Shown: positions 8,756 through 17,266 of the stretch, piece by piece
Layout: every line of letters starts with the position of its first letter
Position numbering within the stretch: the stretch's first letter is position 1
DNA from: Actinomycetota bacterium
Lineage (GTDB): Bacteria > Actinomycetota > Acidimicrobiia > Acidimicrobiales > UBA8592
DNA: 40,759 nucleotides
Direction of reading: 5' to 3'
Assembly: GCA_902565595.1 (NCBI GenBank)
Contig: CACFFD010000011.1
Coordinates: 1-40,759, forward strand
Notes under the pieces: generated by a model
What the model was told of the DNA's origin: nothing
Seen by the model: the letters and a program-made list of their open reading frames with translations, nothing else
Database searches by the model: none
Position numbers and translations under genes: made by a program

Positions 8756-9799
8756 ATGGAAACCCTTATAGTGACAGGCGCTGCCGGTTCAATCGGAACA
8801 CGAGTATGCAAAACACTTGCAGAAACTGACGGCATAGATGCAATCCTTGGTATAGACACACGACCAGAAATGCCAAACCACCGCCGCATCTACCATCACC
8901 AGACGGACTTACGCCATGAAGATCTAAAGCCGATTTTCGAAGGAGCGACAACACTTGTCCATCTCGCAACATCTTTCGGACCCAGCAGTGATGGAGTAGA
9001 TGCCGGAGGTGACGAAATTGACGCTACCCGACGAGTCCTTGAAGCAGCCGCAGCCACCGGCATCAAACGCATCGTCATTCTGTCATCAGCAATGGTGTAT
9101 GGAGCATGGGCCCACAACCCTATTCCAGTAACTGAAGAAACAGTAGTTGACCCGAATCCAGATTTTTCTTTCGCTTCGGTCAAAGTAGAAATAGAAAACT
9201 TAGCTAAAGAATGGAATCACTCTCATCCAGATTCAGAACTTGTGATTCTCCGTCCGACAACCGCACTAGCGAAAGGGCAAATCAGCTGGGTGGCACGTTC
9301 CCTTCGGGCTTCAGCCGTCATCGACGCAGGAGATAATGACCCCCCTGTCCAATTTTTACATCTCGATGACTTAGCTACGGCAGTGGTTCTTGCAGCTAAA
9401 GGCGGAATGAGCGGAATTTACAATGTCGCTCCTGACGGGTACATCGAAGCAGAAGTATGTAGAGAACTCAGCGGAAGATTTCCCCGTCTGCGAGTTAAAG
9501 AAGAAGTAGCAGATCGATTGGGGCGTTTTAGTTGGCGGCACCGCATAGCGCCAACACCTCCTGGTTTAACTCCGTACACAGTTCACCCATGGATCATCTC
9601 AAATTCCCGCCTTAGAGAAACAGGTTGGGCTCCCGAACACACAAACGCCGAGGCGTATGTGGACGGTACATCCCCCAAACCATGGTCAAACATGAACGCT
9701 AAGCAACGTCAGAGAGCAGCATTAATAGGAGCAATCATCGCTGGAGCTATATTCTCTTACCTTCTATCGCGCCTCATTCGCTCAATCCGGGATGAATAG
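8756..9799 (+). CDS. NAD-dependent epimerase/dehydratase-family protein, membrane-anchored
   Basis: This is an extended short-chain dehydrogenase with a Rossmann fold. The nucleotide-binding glycine motif is TGAAGSIGTRV at residues 7-17, and the typical strand SSAMVYGAW is near 110-118. The catalytic YxxxK is changed: the aligned stretch reads FASVK, with Phe139 replacing Tyr and Lys143 kept. Residues about 319-337 form a hydrophobic segment followed by RLIRSIRDE, suggesting a C-terminal membrane anchor. AAGGAG at 8739-8744 precedes the ATG. The substrate is unknown, and the missing Tyr makes a non-redox or binding role possible. Confidence 0.82.
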   Translation: METLIVTGAAGSIGTRVCKTLAETDGIDAILGIDTRPEMPNHRRIYHHQTDLRHEDLKPIFEGATTLVHLATSFGPSSDGVDAGGDEIDATRRVLEAAAATGIKRIVILSSAMVYGAWAHNPIPVTEETVVDPNPDFSFASVKVEIENLAKEWNHSHPDSELVILRPTTALAKGQISWVARSLRASAVIDAGDNDPPVQFLHLDDLATAVVLAAKGGMSGIYNVAPDGYIEAEVCRELSGRFPRLRVKEEVADRLGRFSWRHRIAPTPPGLTPYTVHPWIISNSRLRETGWAPEHTNAEAYVDGTSPKPWSNMNAKQRQRAALIGAIIAGAIFSYLLSRLIRSIRDE

Positions 9800-9803
9800 A
9801 AAC

Positions 9804-9992
9804 TTATAGAAACTCTGAAGCAATCAGGATCAACCCAACTAGTATCGCTACCCATCCCAGAAACCTGACAATACGCAAATTCCTGTTCAATCGTGTGATC
9901 CGAGCAATTTCTGACGGATGTCTCCAAGGCCGGTCCCGTTCGATAGGGAGCTCAGAAAACTCGTCCCCCATATCCCCCCTGTCAGAATTCAC
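9804..9992 (-). CDS. Small tail-anchored membrane protein with RPWRHPSE motif
   Basis: This is a 62-aa protein with an acidic N-terminus, then DRPWRHPSEIARI, a basic linker, and one C-terminal membrane helix (VRFLGWVAILVGLILIASEF). The RPWRHPSE-type motif recurs in short N-terminal regions of actinobacterial membrane and protease proteins, which supports a real gene. It converges with the epimerase, the two stops being 4 bases apart. The GTG start has no obvious SD. The internal ATG at 9971 has a G-run (AGGGGGG) 2 bases before it, which is unusually close. Function is unknown. Confidence 0.6.
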   Translation of the reverse strand: MNSDRGDMGDEFSELPIERDRPWRHPSEIARITRLNRNLRIVRFLGWVAILVGLILIASEFL

Positions 9993-10080
9993 ATGTATGA
10001 CAATAGCGCGGAAGCATCAGGTGTCGTCCGCGGTTCAGAACTTTAACGAAAGTTGAGTAGTCGCAACACTGACCTCTAGC

Positions 10081-10566
10081 ATGGAAGATGTGAAACCACC
10101 AGAAAACTCAACATCATGGCTCGGGCTGAGCGAACACCCTCTTCCAGAGGGCAAAGCAAGCCGTTGGGTCACGGAACCACACATCGGCGCAGTCGTAACA
10201 TTCAGTGGGGTAGCACGAAACCACTCTGAAGGGCGCGAGAACGTAACCCTCCTCGAATATGAGGCTTATGAAGACCAGGTTATTCCAAGAATGGAACGCA
10301 TCGTTGACGAAGCTAGATCTAGATGGCCGACAATAGGCCGAGTCGCTTTATTGCACAGAATAGGGCCTGTCGACATAGGTGAAGCAGCAGTCATTGTTGC
10401 AGTGGGATCTCCACATCGTGATGATGCTTTTCACGCAGCACGTTTTTGTATTGATACCCTAAAATTTACAGTACCCATTTGGAAACGCGAACAATGGGAA
10501 GACGGCCAGAGTTGGGGATTAGAACCGCAACATTTACGAGAAATCGAAGAGCTAGAACAAAGATGA
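10081..10566 (+). CDS. moaE: Molybdopterin synthase catalytic subunit MoaE
   Basis: MoaE transfers sulfur from thiocarboxylated MoaD to precursor Z to make the molybdopterin dithiolene. The family core is clear: GAVVTFSGVARNHSEGR (36-52), LEYEAYEDQ (58-66), RIGPVDIGEAAVIVAV (93-108), and the active-site lysines Lys128 and Lys135 in DTLKFTVPIWKRE. The length of 161 aa is usual with a slightly extended N-terminus. No MoaD or other moa gene is nearby. No SD is seen before the ATG, so it may be leaderless or start internally. Confidence 0.93.
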   Translation: MEDVKPPENSTSWLGLSEHPLPEGKASRWVTEPHIGAVVTFSGVARNHSEGRENVTLLEYEAYEDQVIPRMERIVDEARSRWPTIGRVALLHRIGPVDIGEAAVIVAVGSPHRDDAFHAARFCIDTLKFTVPIWKREQWEDGQSWGLEPQHLREIEELEQR

Positions 10567-10596
10567 AAACTTTACACATGAGAAAGAAATAACTAC

Positions 10597-10764
10597 ATGA
10601 ATCCACTTCTCTTTCTTGCAGGAGCTCTAGGTATTTTCCTACTCGCCTCCTTCTTTCTCTGGATTTTTCAACGAGAACGAAAAAAAACATTTAACTCCTC
10701 AATAGAAGAATTTCGCGCCCACCTAGATGCAATAGCCCCTAACAGAGACAACGAAGGGAAATAA
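10597..10764 (+). CDS. 55-aa single-pass membrane protein upstream of mreB homologue
   Basis: This short ORF (ATG 10597, TAA 10762-10764) encodes an N-terminal hydrophobic helix (LLFLAGALGIFLLASFFLWI) followed by a basic QRERKKT and a hydrophilic tail. AGAAAG lies before the ATG. It fills the gap between moaE and the mreB homologue exactly, and its stop is only 2 bases from that gene's TTG start, which suggests translational coupling. It is too short for homology by eye. A partner or membrane tether for the MreB-like filament is a possible inference. Confidence 0.55.
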   Translation: MNPLLFLAGALGIFLLASFFLWIFQRERKKTFNSSIEEFRAHLDAIAPNRDNEGK

Positions 10765-10766
10765 CC

Positions 10767-11786
10767 TTGGCACGCGATCTCGCAATCGATCTTGGAACAG
10801 CAAATACACTGGTCTACGCCCGCGGAAGGGGAATAGTCCTCAATGAGCCATCAGTTATCGCCCTCAATGAAAAGACAAACGAAGTCCTCGCAATGGGTGA
10901 TGAAGCTTGGCAGATGATCGGAAGAACACCGGGCCATATCATCGCTGTTCGACCATTACGGCATGGGGCAATAACAGACTTTGATGTCACTCAACGCATG
11001 ATCCGCCTCCTACTGCAACGCGTAGGGGTTAGCCGATTTAACCGCCCGAGAGTCGTGATCTGCGTCCCCTCAGCCATTACGGCTGTAGAACGAAGAGCAG
11101 TAACAGAAGCAGCACGCCGAGCAGGAGCCGTAGACGCCAGACTCATAGAACAACCCCTCGCTGCAGCAATAGGATCCGGCCTACCAATCAACGAACCCAT
11201 CGGGAACCTAATCGTTGATGTCGGAGGAGGGACAAGTGAAACGGCCCTCATTTCCATGGGCGGCGTCGTAGCTCTTGAAGCTGTTCGTGTCGGATCATTT
11301 GATCTTGACGTCGCAATACAAAACTTCATCAAAAAAGAATTCGGGGTAGCCATAGGCGAACGAACTGCCGAAGAAATAAAGCTAACGATAGGATCCGCCA
11401 GTACATACGAAGGGGAACTACGCGCAGAAGTGCGAGGAAGACACATCTCAAGCGGCCTCCCAGAAGTCGTCATTGTTAGCCCATCAGAAATACGTGAAGC
11501 AATCGAAGAACCAGTCTCAACAATGGTTGACTCTGTCACGTCATGCCTATCAAAAGCTCCACCAGAAATGGCTCAAGACATAATCGTGCAAGGCATAAGT
11601 CTGGTAGGAGGAGGTTCTCTTCTGAAAGGCTTTGACAAACGCCTCTCTGAAGAAACAGACGTTCCTGTCCATATTGTCCCGAATGCTCTCGAAGCAGTTG
11701 TTCTAGGCGCCGGCCGTTGCATCGAATCTTTCGAATCCGTGCGAGCAATGTTCATGGAAGATCCAAACGCCCGCCAAAGAAGATAA
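10767..11786 (+). CDS. mreB: MreB/Mbl-like rod-shape actin homologue
   Basis: This is a bacterial actin-fold protein that polymerises beneath the membrane and guides cell-wall synthesis. Its phosphate-1 motif is AIDLGTANTLVYARGRG (residues 6-22). NEPSVIAL and VRPLRHGAITDFD follow, then phosphate-2 VDVGGGTSETALIS, GERTAEEIK, and the adenosine motif SLVGGGSLLKGF. The 339-aa length is standard for MreB. The start is TTG, with AAGGGA about 9 bases upstream inside the preceding small gene. No mreC, mreD or rodA is adjacent, so this may be a stand-alone paralogue. Confidence 0.92.
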   Translation: MARDLAIDLGTANTLVYARGRGIVLNEPSVIALNEKTNEVLAMGDEAWQMIGRTPGHIIAVRPLRHGAITDFDVTQRMIRLLLQRVGVSRFNRPRVVICVPSAITAVERRAVTEAARRAGAVDARLIEQPLAAAIGSGLPINEPIGNLIVDVGGGTSETALISMGGVVALEAVRVGSFDLDVAIQNFIKKEFGVAIGERTAEEIKLTIGSASTYEGELRAEVRGRHISSGLPEVVIVSPSEIREAIEEPVSTMVDSVTSCLSKAPPEMAQDIIVQGISLVGGGSLLKGFDKRLSEETDVPVHIVPNALEAVVLGAGRCIESFESVRAMFMEDPNARQRR

Positions 11787-11811
11787 ATAGGCAATCAATA
11801 CCGATCAGAAC

Positions 11812-12432
11812 CTAACGAGAGATATCCTCTGCGGCTTGCCGAACCTGCCAATCTCGATCTTCCAACGCTTTGACAATCGCAGAATCAACCTCAGGGCCAT
11901 CAAAAGGAGATAAAGCTAAAACAGCTCGACGTCGAACTGTTGCAATATCGTCAACAGCTTTCAAAATACTACCTAACGCCTTCTCATCCCCAAGAGCTCC
12001 CAGAGCAGCAACCGCCGACTCCCGACATAATGCATCCTCATGAGATTCAGTGATACTTTGCAGCGTTTCGAGTATTTCAGCCGAAGCGTCTCCTCTTTCA
12101 CCAACACCCCAACAAGCAACCTCAACAATTGAAGGATCATCGTCACGCAAAAAGTTCATTGCCGGAATTTCAAGATTCGACGAGATTAGATAAGCGAGCG
12201 CATACCGGACGTCAAATGCGGAATCCATTAAAGCAGTCTCTATCGTTTCTTTCTCTAGCTTTCCTTCATTATCCAAAACCTTTAGCACCGTAGCCCGAAC
12301 TTTTGGCGCAGAATGCTTTAGGTGTTCAAGGACCGGGAGGTAGTCTCCATCCAGAGAAGACGCAATAATGTCTTGACGGATACGAGTAATTTCACGAGCT
12401 TCAAAATCGTCGTTAGGGTCTAAGCCGGCCAT
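11812..12432 (-). CDS. HEAT-repeat protein
   Basis: This is a soluble 206-aa alpha-helical repeat protein. Several HEAT/PBS-lyase-like repeats are visible, for example HSAPKVRATVLKVLDNEG, SAFDVRYALAYLI, CRESAVAALGALGDEKAL, TVRRRAVLALSPF and DRDWQVRQAAEDI. The ORF ends right after the last repeat. It starts 3 bases after the stop of the small membrane protein gene at 12436-12663, so the two form an operon. HEAT repeats mediate protein-protein contacts; the partner is unknown. Confidence 0.78.
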   Translation of the reverse strand: MAGLDPNDDFEAREITRIRQDIIASSLDGDYLPVLEHLKHSAPKVRATVLKVLDNEGKLEKETIETALMDSAFDVRYALAYLISSNLEIPAMNFLRDDDPSIVEVACWGVGERGDASAEILETLQSITESHEDALCRESAVAALGALGDEKALGSILKAVDDIATVRRRAVLALSPFDGPEVDSAIVKALEDRDWQVRQAAEDISR

Positions 12433-12435
12433 TTT

Positions 12436-12663
12436 TCAACTAACAAGAACATCCAGCAGGACACGACCACCTATTACGATCAATCCAACAACCGCTGCTA
12501 ACAGAACTCCCATAATTCCGATAACTATCGCAATACCAATAAGACTCCCCACTCGCTGCCACCACCGAATCCGTGCCCCTAGACCAGTAACAGCCCTATG
12601 CTTAGCCAAAGGGTCACGCTGAGCAAATAATCTAGAAATCGGCCTTCTAGGAGTACTAAGCAT
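12436..12663 (-). CDS. Small membrane protein paired with HEAT-repeat gene
   Basis: This is a 75-aa protein with a basic N-terminus (STPRRPISRLF...KHRAV) followed by one long hydrophobic stretch (about residues 38-70), enough for one helix or a helical hairpin. GAGAGG lies 6-7 bases before the ATG, which supports translation. It is 3 bases upstream of the HEAT-repeat gene and may anchor that protein to the membrane (inference). No family was recognised. Confidence 0.62.
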   Translation of the reverse strand: MLSTPRRPISRLFAQRDPLAKHRAVTGLGARIRWWQRVGSLIGIAIVIGIMGVLLAAVVGLIVIGGRVLLDVLVS

Positions 12664-12805
12664 TTATACCTCTCAACAATTAAGAATATTCTACTTGTAT
12701 GGTTATTTGTTTAATGACACACACAAGATTAAATCAGTTCCTGCAAAGGAATCTGGCTTTTCGCGTGGCAAAGTATATTGCGGAAAAGCTTGTACGGAGA
12801 AGTAA

Positions 12806-14053
12806 GTGAATATTGAAGAACCAATAGAGGAACCAAATCCAGATATAGATAGAGAAGCGGCCTCTTCAAAAGTTCCTAAATCTAAAACGAGTTACGCTAT
12901 TTTTCCCCTTGGGATATTTCTTCTGATTATCGCAGCTGGATTAATCATTTACTATGCTCCTGCTTCATGGGTGAGTGATGACAGCTACATACTTTCGCCA
13001 GGAAGCGCAAACAACACGGCGCAAGCAATCATTGTTGATGGAACAGAGATATATCCACCTGAAGGAGAAATCGCATACACCACTGTTTCAATTAAACGCG
13101 AAACCACAATCTGGGAATGGTGGAAGGCTAAAAGAGATAAAACGAAACAGCTAATAAGCCCCTCAGAAATAGATGGTGGTAGGACCGTCAGTGAAACACG
13201 AAAAGTCACCCAATTCCAGATGGATCAATCTCAGAGCACAGCCGCACTCGTAGCATTGGCTTTCCTAGGATACGAAATAGTTCCAGAAGTTGACGGGGCA
13301 TTCGTTATTCGTCTTGTTGAGGATGGTCCAGCTGAAAAATCCCTACAGCTAGGTGACCTCATCGTAGAGGTAAGCGGGGAAAAGGTTCAAAATTCCGAAG
13401 ACCTAGGAGACCTTATCCAAGAGAGACAACCAGGAGATACTGTTGAAATTACTTTCCTACGATCCCCAGACCCTCTAGGAGGCTCAGGAGCAGATGACAA
13501 TGCATCGTCAATAACCGAAACCATCACACTTGCAGAACACCCAGAAAAACAAGGAGTAGGGTTCCTAGGGGTAGTCATTGAGACCCCTGTACGCGCAGAC
13601 GTTCCCTTCGAAATAACCATTGATGTCGGAAATGTTCGCGGCCCCTCTGCAGGTCTAGCGTTCTCTTTATCAATTCTTGATGTCATCACAGAGGGAGAAC
13701 TTACCGGAGGCCTTCGAATAGCAACCACCGGAACTATTGATCGCTATGGGAATATCGGACCAGTAGGAGGAGTTCCACAAAAGACCGAAGCCGCAATTCA
13801 ATCAGGCATAGACCTATTTCTTGTCCCCCCAGACGAATATGTTGTCGCATATGAAATAGCTAAGGAAAGAATGGATATCCGCTGCGTCCAAACCTTCACA
13901 GACGCCATATTAGTTTTAAGTGAATACGGTGGTAATGGAATAGAGATTGCTGAATTAGTAGGCGAATCAAATATACAATTTTCTGAAAGGCCCATCGACG
14001 AAGACGACGGCATCTTCACCTGCGCTGAAGCAGAGCTGGTAAAGAATGGCTGA
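12806..14053 (+). CDS. PDZ domain, Lon-like (S16) secreted/membrane protease
   Basis: This 415-aa protein has an N-terminal membrane anchor (about 31-51), a PDZ domain (about 165-220: IRLVEDGPAEKSLQLGDLIV) and a C-terminal Lon-type serine protease domain. The catalytic Ser281 lies in NVRGPSAGLAFSL and Lys326 in GGVPQKTEAAIQSG, forming the S16 Ser-Lys dyad. It matches the actinobacterial family related to Bacillus YlbL. GTG start with CGGAG at 12795-12799. It lies directly upstream of UPF0182, an arrangement also known from mycobacteria. It lacks the AAA ATPase domain, so it should act ATP-independently outside the membrane. Confidence 0.9.
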   Translation: MNIEEPIEEPNPDIDREAASSKVPKSKTSYAIFPLGIFLLIIAAGLIIYYAPASWVSDDSYILSPGSANNTAQAIIVDGTEIYPPEGEIAYTTVSIKRETTIWEWWKAKRDKTKQLISPSEIDGGRTVSETRKVTQFQMDQSQSTAALVALAFLGYEIVPEVDGAFVIRLVEDGPAEKSLQLGDLIVEVSGEKVQNSEDLGDLIQERQPGDTVEITFLRSPDPLGGSGADDNASSITETITLAEHPEKQGVGFLGVVIETPVRADVPFEITIDVGNVRGPSAGLAFSLSILDVITEGELTGGLRIATTGTIDRYGNIGPVGGVPQKTEAAIQSGIDLFLVPPDEYVVAYEIAKERMDIRCVQTFTDAILVLSEYGGNGIEIAELVGESNIQFSERPIDEDDGIFTCAEAELVKNG

Positions 14054-14143
14054 GCTGGGCCCAAGCACACATCATCACGGTAGGATTATCTCATGGACCA
14101 ACTGCGTTCAAATTTTGAAAAAGTATAGGAATGTAACCAAGGC

Positions 14144-17100
14144 ATGTCTGATATAAGTGGTGTACCTTCTTCTGGGACCCGTAGAAGATTTTCGCGCCGT
14201 GCTCGCATGTTCCTTATCTTTGGCGTCATTGCGTTCATAGTTTTAATTGTTTCTCTTAGAGGAATCGCTGGTTTCTACACAGATTATTTATGGTTTGACT
14301 CCCTTGGATTCAGCTCAGTATGGAAAAGGGTCCTCCTAACGAAAATGGCTCTCGCTGGTATATTTATGGCTTTCACTTTTCTTCTCTTATGGGTGAATTT
14401 ATATACTGCAGAACGAATTGCTCCTCAAAATAGACCTGAAGGTCCTGAGGAAGCTTTAGTAAGTAGATATCATGCAGCTGTTGGTTCTCGAGCAGGACTA
14501 ATACGTATAGCTGTCTCAGCACTATTCGCCCTTTTCCTTGGCATTGGAACAGCAGGTCGCTGGCAAGATTGGATTCTCTTCAGAAATAGGGTTGACTTTG
14601 GGATTAAAGACCCTCAATTCAATATCGATATTGGTTTTTATGTCTTCCAACTTCCATTTATCCAATTCCTAATAAACTGGCTTTTCACTACGTTTATTGT
14701 TGTCCTAGTTCTTACATCAATCGCTCATTATCTCAACGGCGGAATTAGAGTTAATACGGCTGGTAGACGAGTCACAGCTCCAGTAAAAGTTCATATTTCG
14801 GTACTTCTCGCTATCCTCGCATTAATTAAGGCAGCAGATTATTGGTTCCAGAGGTACTCCTTGAACTTCTCTGGTAGAGGAATCGTTGACGGCGCTAGCT
14901 ATACAGATGTCAACGCGAAACTTCCAGCTATCAAACTCCTAATATTGATTTCCCTTGCAGCAGCAATTCTCCTCATCATAAATATATGGAGACGAGGCTG
15001 GGTATTGCCAGTAGTGTCCGTTGGTTTGTGGGCATTCGTAGCAATAGCAATTGGAAGTATTTACCCAGCAATATTTCAACGATTTGTAGTAGAGCCCTCA
15101 GAGTCTTCACGAGAGTCTGAATATATCAATAGAAATATAGAAGCAACTCGGCAAGCGTACGGCATAGAAGTTTCTACAGGAGGAGAAGAAGGAGGTATTG
15201 TAGAACGTACTTTCACTCCAAATGTCGAAGACGGACTTACTATTGATATTTTAGAATTGAACGCAGCGACGCTCCAGAATCTTCGACTTCTCGATCCAGG
15301 GATTGTTCCACCGACATACCAAGCCCTCGAGGTAGAACGTGAGCAATTTCGATTTTCCAATGATTTAGATGTAGACCGATATGAAGTAGACGGGGATATA
15401 CGCACTGTTGTTATTGCTGCCCGAGAACTCAATCTTGATGGAGTTAATTCTGGCTGGGAAAATCAACATGTCTCATTTACACATGGATATGGTATTGCTC
15501 TTGCCCCAGCGAACACGATTACAGCACAAGGAGAACCTGATTTTGTTATCGGTGGACTCCCTACAGAAGTTAATTCAGAACGTATAAACGTCCAATTAGA
15601 TCAGCCACGAATTTACGTTGGAGAAGAATTAGACGGCTATGCGATCGTCAATACAGACCGCTGTGAGATTGACTTTGCACTGACGGGTTCCGAAACGCTC
15701 GAAAACCCAACCGAGATAACCGAAACATCATGCGCTGGTAGTGAGGGATCTGGCGAGAACCTGTTATTCGAATACGATGGAGACGACGGAGTAAAAGCAG
15801 GAGGCTTCTTTCGACGCGTAGCATTTGCGCTGAGATTCGGGGATTTAAATCCTATCTTCTCAGGACTAATAAATAATGATTCCAAATTTCTTTACAATAG
15901 GGATGTCACCGACAGAGCTAAAGAATTAGCTCCCTTTTTAGATTATGACTCTGATTCTTATCCGGTCATTGTTGATGGACGTATCGTGTTCATCCTTGAT
16001 GCATATACAACTTCGGATAGATATCCCTATTCGCAGTCAGCAGATGATAATTCCGTTCCATCAAGTAGCGGATTAACGAACCAATTTAACTATGTTAGAA
16101 ATTCCGTCAAAGTAGTTATCGATGCTTATAACGGTGATGTCACCTTCTATGTAATCGATGAGGAAGATCCAATAATTAATGCGTATATGAAAGCGTTTCC
16201 GGGTCTCTTTACTTTGGCATTTCCTTCGGATGGGACAGAAGGTGGAATGCCTGAAGCTATTGCAGAACATCTCAGGTATCCGGAAGATTTGTTCAAAGTC
16301 CAGACAAATATGTGGGGAAGGTATCATCTTGATGATGCAAATGATTTCTACGAGGCAGCCGGAGCATGGGTCGTCTCTCTTGACCCAGGTGATGATCTAG
16401 ATAACGCACCAACTGCCATTGTTTCGGAAACGGGATTTGTTACTTTCGCATCAGGTAAGAGAATGGACCCCTATTACGTTCAGATGCAGCTACCTGGTGA
16501 AACATCACAGGAATTCGTTCTACTCCGACCCTTTGTGCCGCGTTCGAGCGACGATAGTCGACAGCAACTTGAAGCATTCATGGTCGCCCAGACAGATGAG
16601 CAAGGTAAAAGCCGAATAGTGGCTTACACGGTCCCTGGTCTAAAAGTAGACGGCCCCGTTATTGCTAATAGAAGTATGCTTGCAGATCCAGAAGTTGCTG
16701 AAACAACCACTCTACTTGGCCAACGAGGTTCTGGCGTAAAGCTCGGGAATATGCTACTCGTTCCACTAGATGGTGGAGATAGCGAGGATGCCCTCCTCTA
16801 CCTGAGGCCACTCTACGTAGAAGCCAGCGGAAGCCAGCCAGCAGTCCAGCAAGTCATTGCCGCATATGGAGAAAGCGTACGCATATGCGCAACCGTTGAA
16901 CTTGTACTCGGAGCGCTGCTTCTCCCAGAAAACCAAGTAGGAGATAACTGCGAAAATGTCACTCCAGTATCACTGACAGGAACTCCTTCGCCCCCAACTA
17001 CACAAGAGCAAGTCGAAACTCCAACACAACCTGAACCTCCCGCTGAAGAGATCACCGAAGACACTCCAGAAAGCCAAGAACCTATAGAAACCTCCACCAC

Positions 17101-17254
17101 TGACCGAGTCCAACAGCTTCTCTCCCAAGCCCAAGAAGCTTTCAACGCGGCAAATGAAGCACTAGAAGAAGGAAACCTCGGCGAATATCAAGACCTAATT
17201 AACCAAGGCCAAAATTACGTCGACCAAGCAAACGACCTTCTCGGAGATCAATAA
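14144..17254 (+). CDS. UPF0182 family large membrane protein
   Basis: This 1036-aa protein has about seven N-terminal membrane helices (roughly residues 20-320), then a large extracytoplasmic region and an acidic tail. Family hallmarks are FYTDYLWFDSLGFSSVWKRV near residues 45-64, NIDIGFYVFQLPFIQ, and SSRESEYINRNIEATRQAYG at about 325-344. The C-terminus has a Pro/Glu/Thr-rich linker and a helical segment (QQLLSQAQEAFNAANEALEE) ending at the stop. This matches the general layout of the actinobacterial family. Function is unknown. It follows the PDZ/Lon-like protease by 90 bases and may be its substrate or partner (inference). Confidence 0.9.
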   Translation: MSDISGVPSSGTRRRFSRRARMFLIFGVIAFIVLIVSLRGIAGFYTDYLWFDSLGFSSVWKRVLLTKMALAGIFMAFTFLLLWVNLYTAERIAPQNRPEGPEEALVSRYHAAVGSRAGLIRIAVSALFALFLGIGTAGRWQDWILFRNRVDFGIKDPQFNIDIGFYVFQLPFIQFLINWLFTTFIVVLVLTSIAHYLNGGIRVNTAGRRVTAPVKVHISVLLAILALIKAADYWFQRYSLNFSGRGIVDGASYTDVNAKLPAIKLLILISLAAAILLIINIWRRGWVLPVVSVGLWAFVAIAIGSIYPAIFQRFVVEPSESSRESEYINRNIEATRQAYGIEVSTGGEEGGIVERTFTPNVEDGLTIDILELNAATLQNLRLLDPGIVPPTYQALEVEREQFRFSNDLDVDRYEVDGDIRTVVIAARELNLDGVNSGWENQHVSFTHGYGIALAPANTITAQGEPDFVIGGLPTEVNSERINVQLDQPRIYVGEELDGYAIVNTDRCEIDFALTGSETLENPTEITETSCAGSEGSGENLLFEYDGDDGVKAGGFFRRVAFALRFGDLNPIFSGLINNDSKFLYNRDVTDRAKELAPFLDYDSDSYPVIVDGRIVFILDAYTTSDRYPYSQSADDNSVPSSSGLTNQFNYVRNSVKVVIDAYNGDVTFYVIDEEDPIINAYMKAFPGLFTLAFPSDGTEGGMPEAIAEHLRYPEDLFKVQTNMWGRYHLDDANDFYEAAGAWVVSLDPGDDLDNAPTAIVSETGFVTFASGKRMDPYYVQMQLPGETSQEFVLLRPFVPRSSDDSRQQLEAFMVAQTDEQGKSRIVAYTVPGLKVDGPVIANRSMLADPEVAETTTLLGQRGSGVKLGNMLLVPLDGGDSEDALLYLRPLYVEASGSQPAVQQVIAAYGESVRICATVELVLGALLLPENQVGDNCENVTPVSLTGTPSPPTTQEQVETPTQPEPPAEEITEDTPESQEPIETSTTDRVQQLLSQAQEAFNAANEALEEGNLGEYQDLINQGQNYVDQANDLLGDQ

Positions 17255-17266
17255 GTACGCTGTCGG

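Noticed and set aside
10991-11539. 182-aa minus-strand ORF inside the mreB homologue
   Set aside because: Its Ser/Arg/Thr-rich composition is typical of an antisense shadow of a conserved gene.
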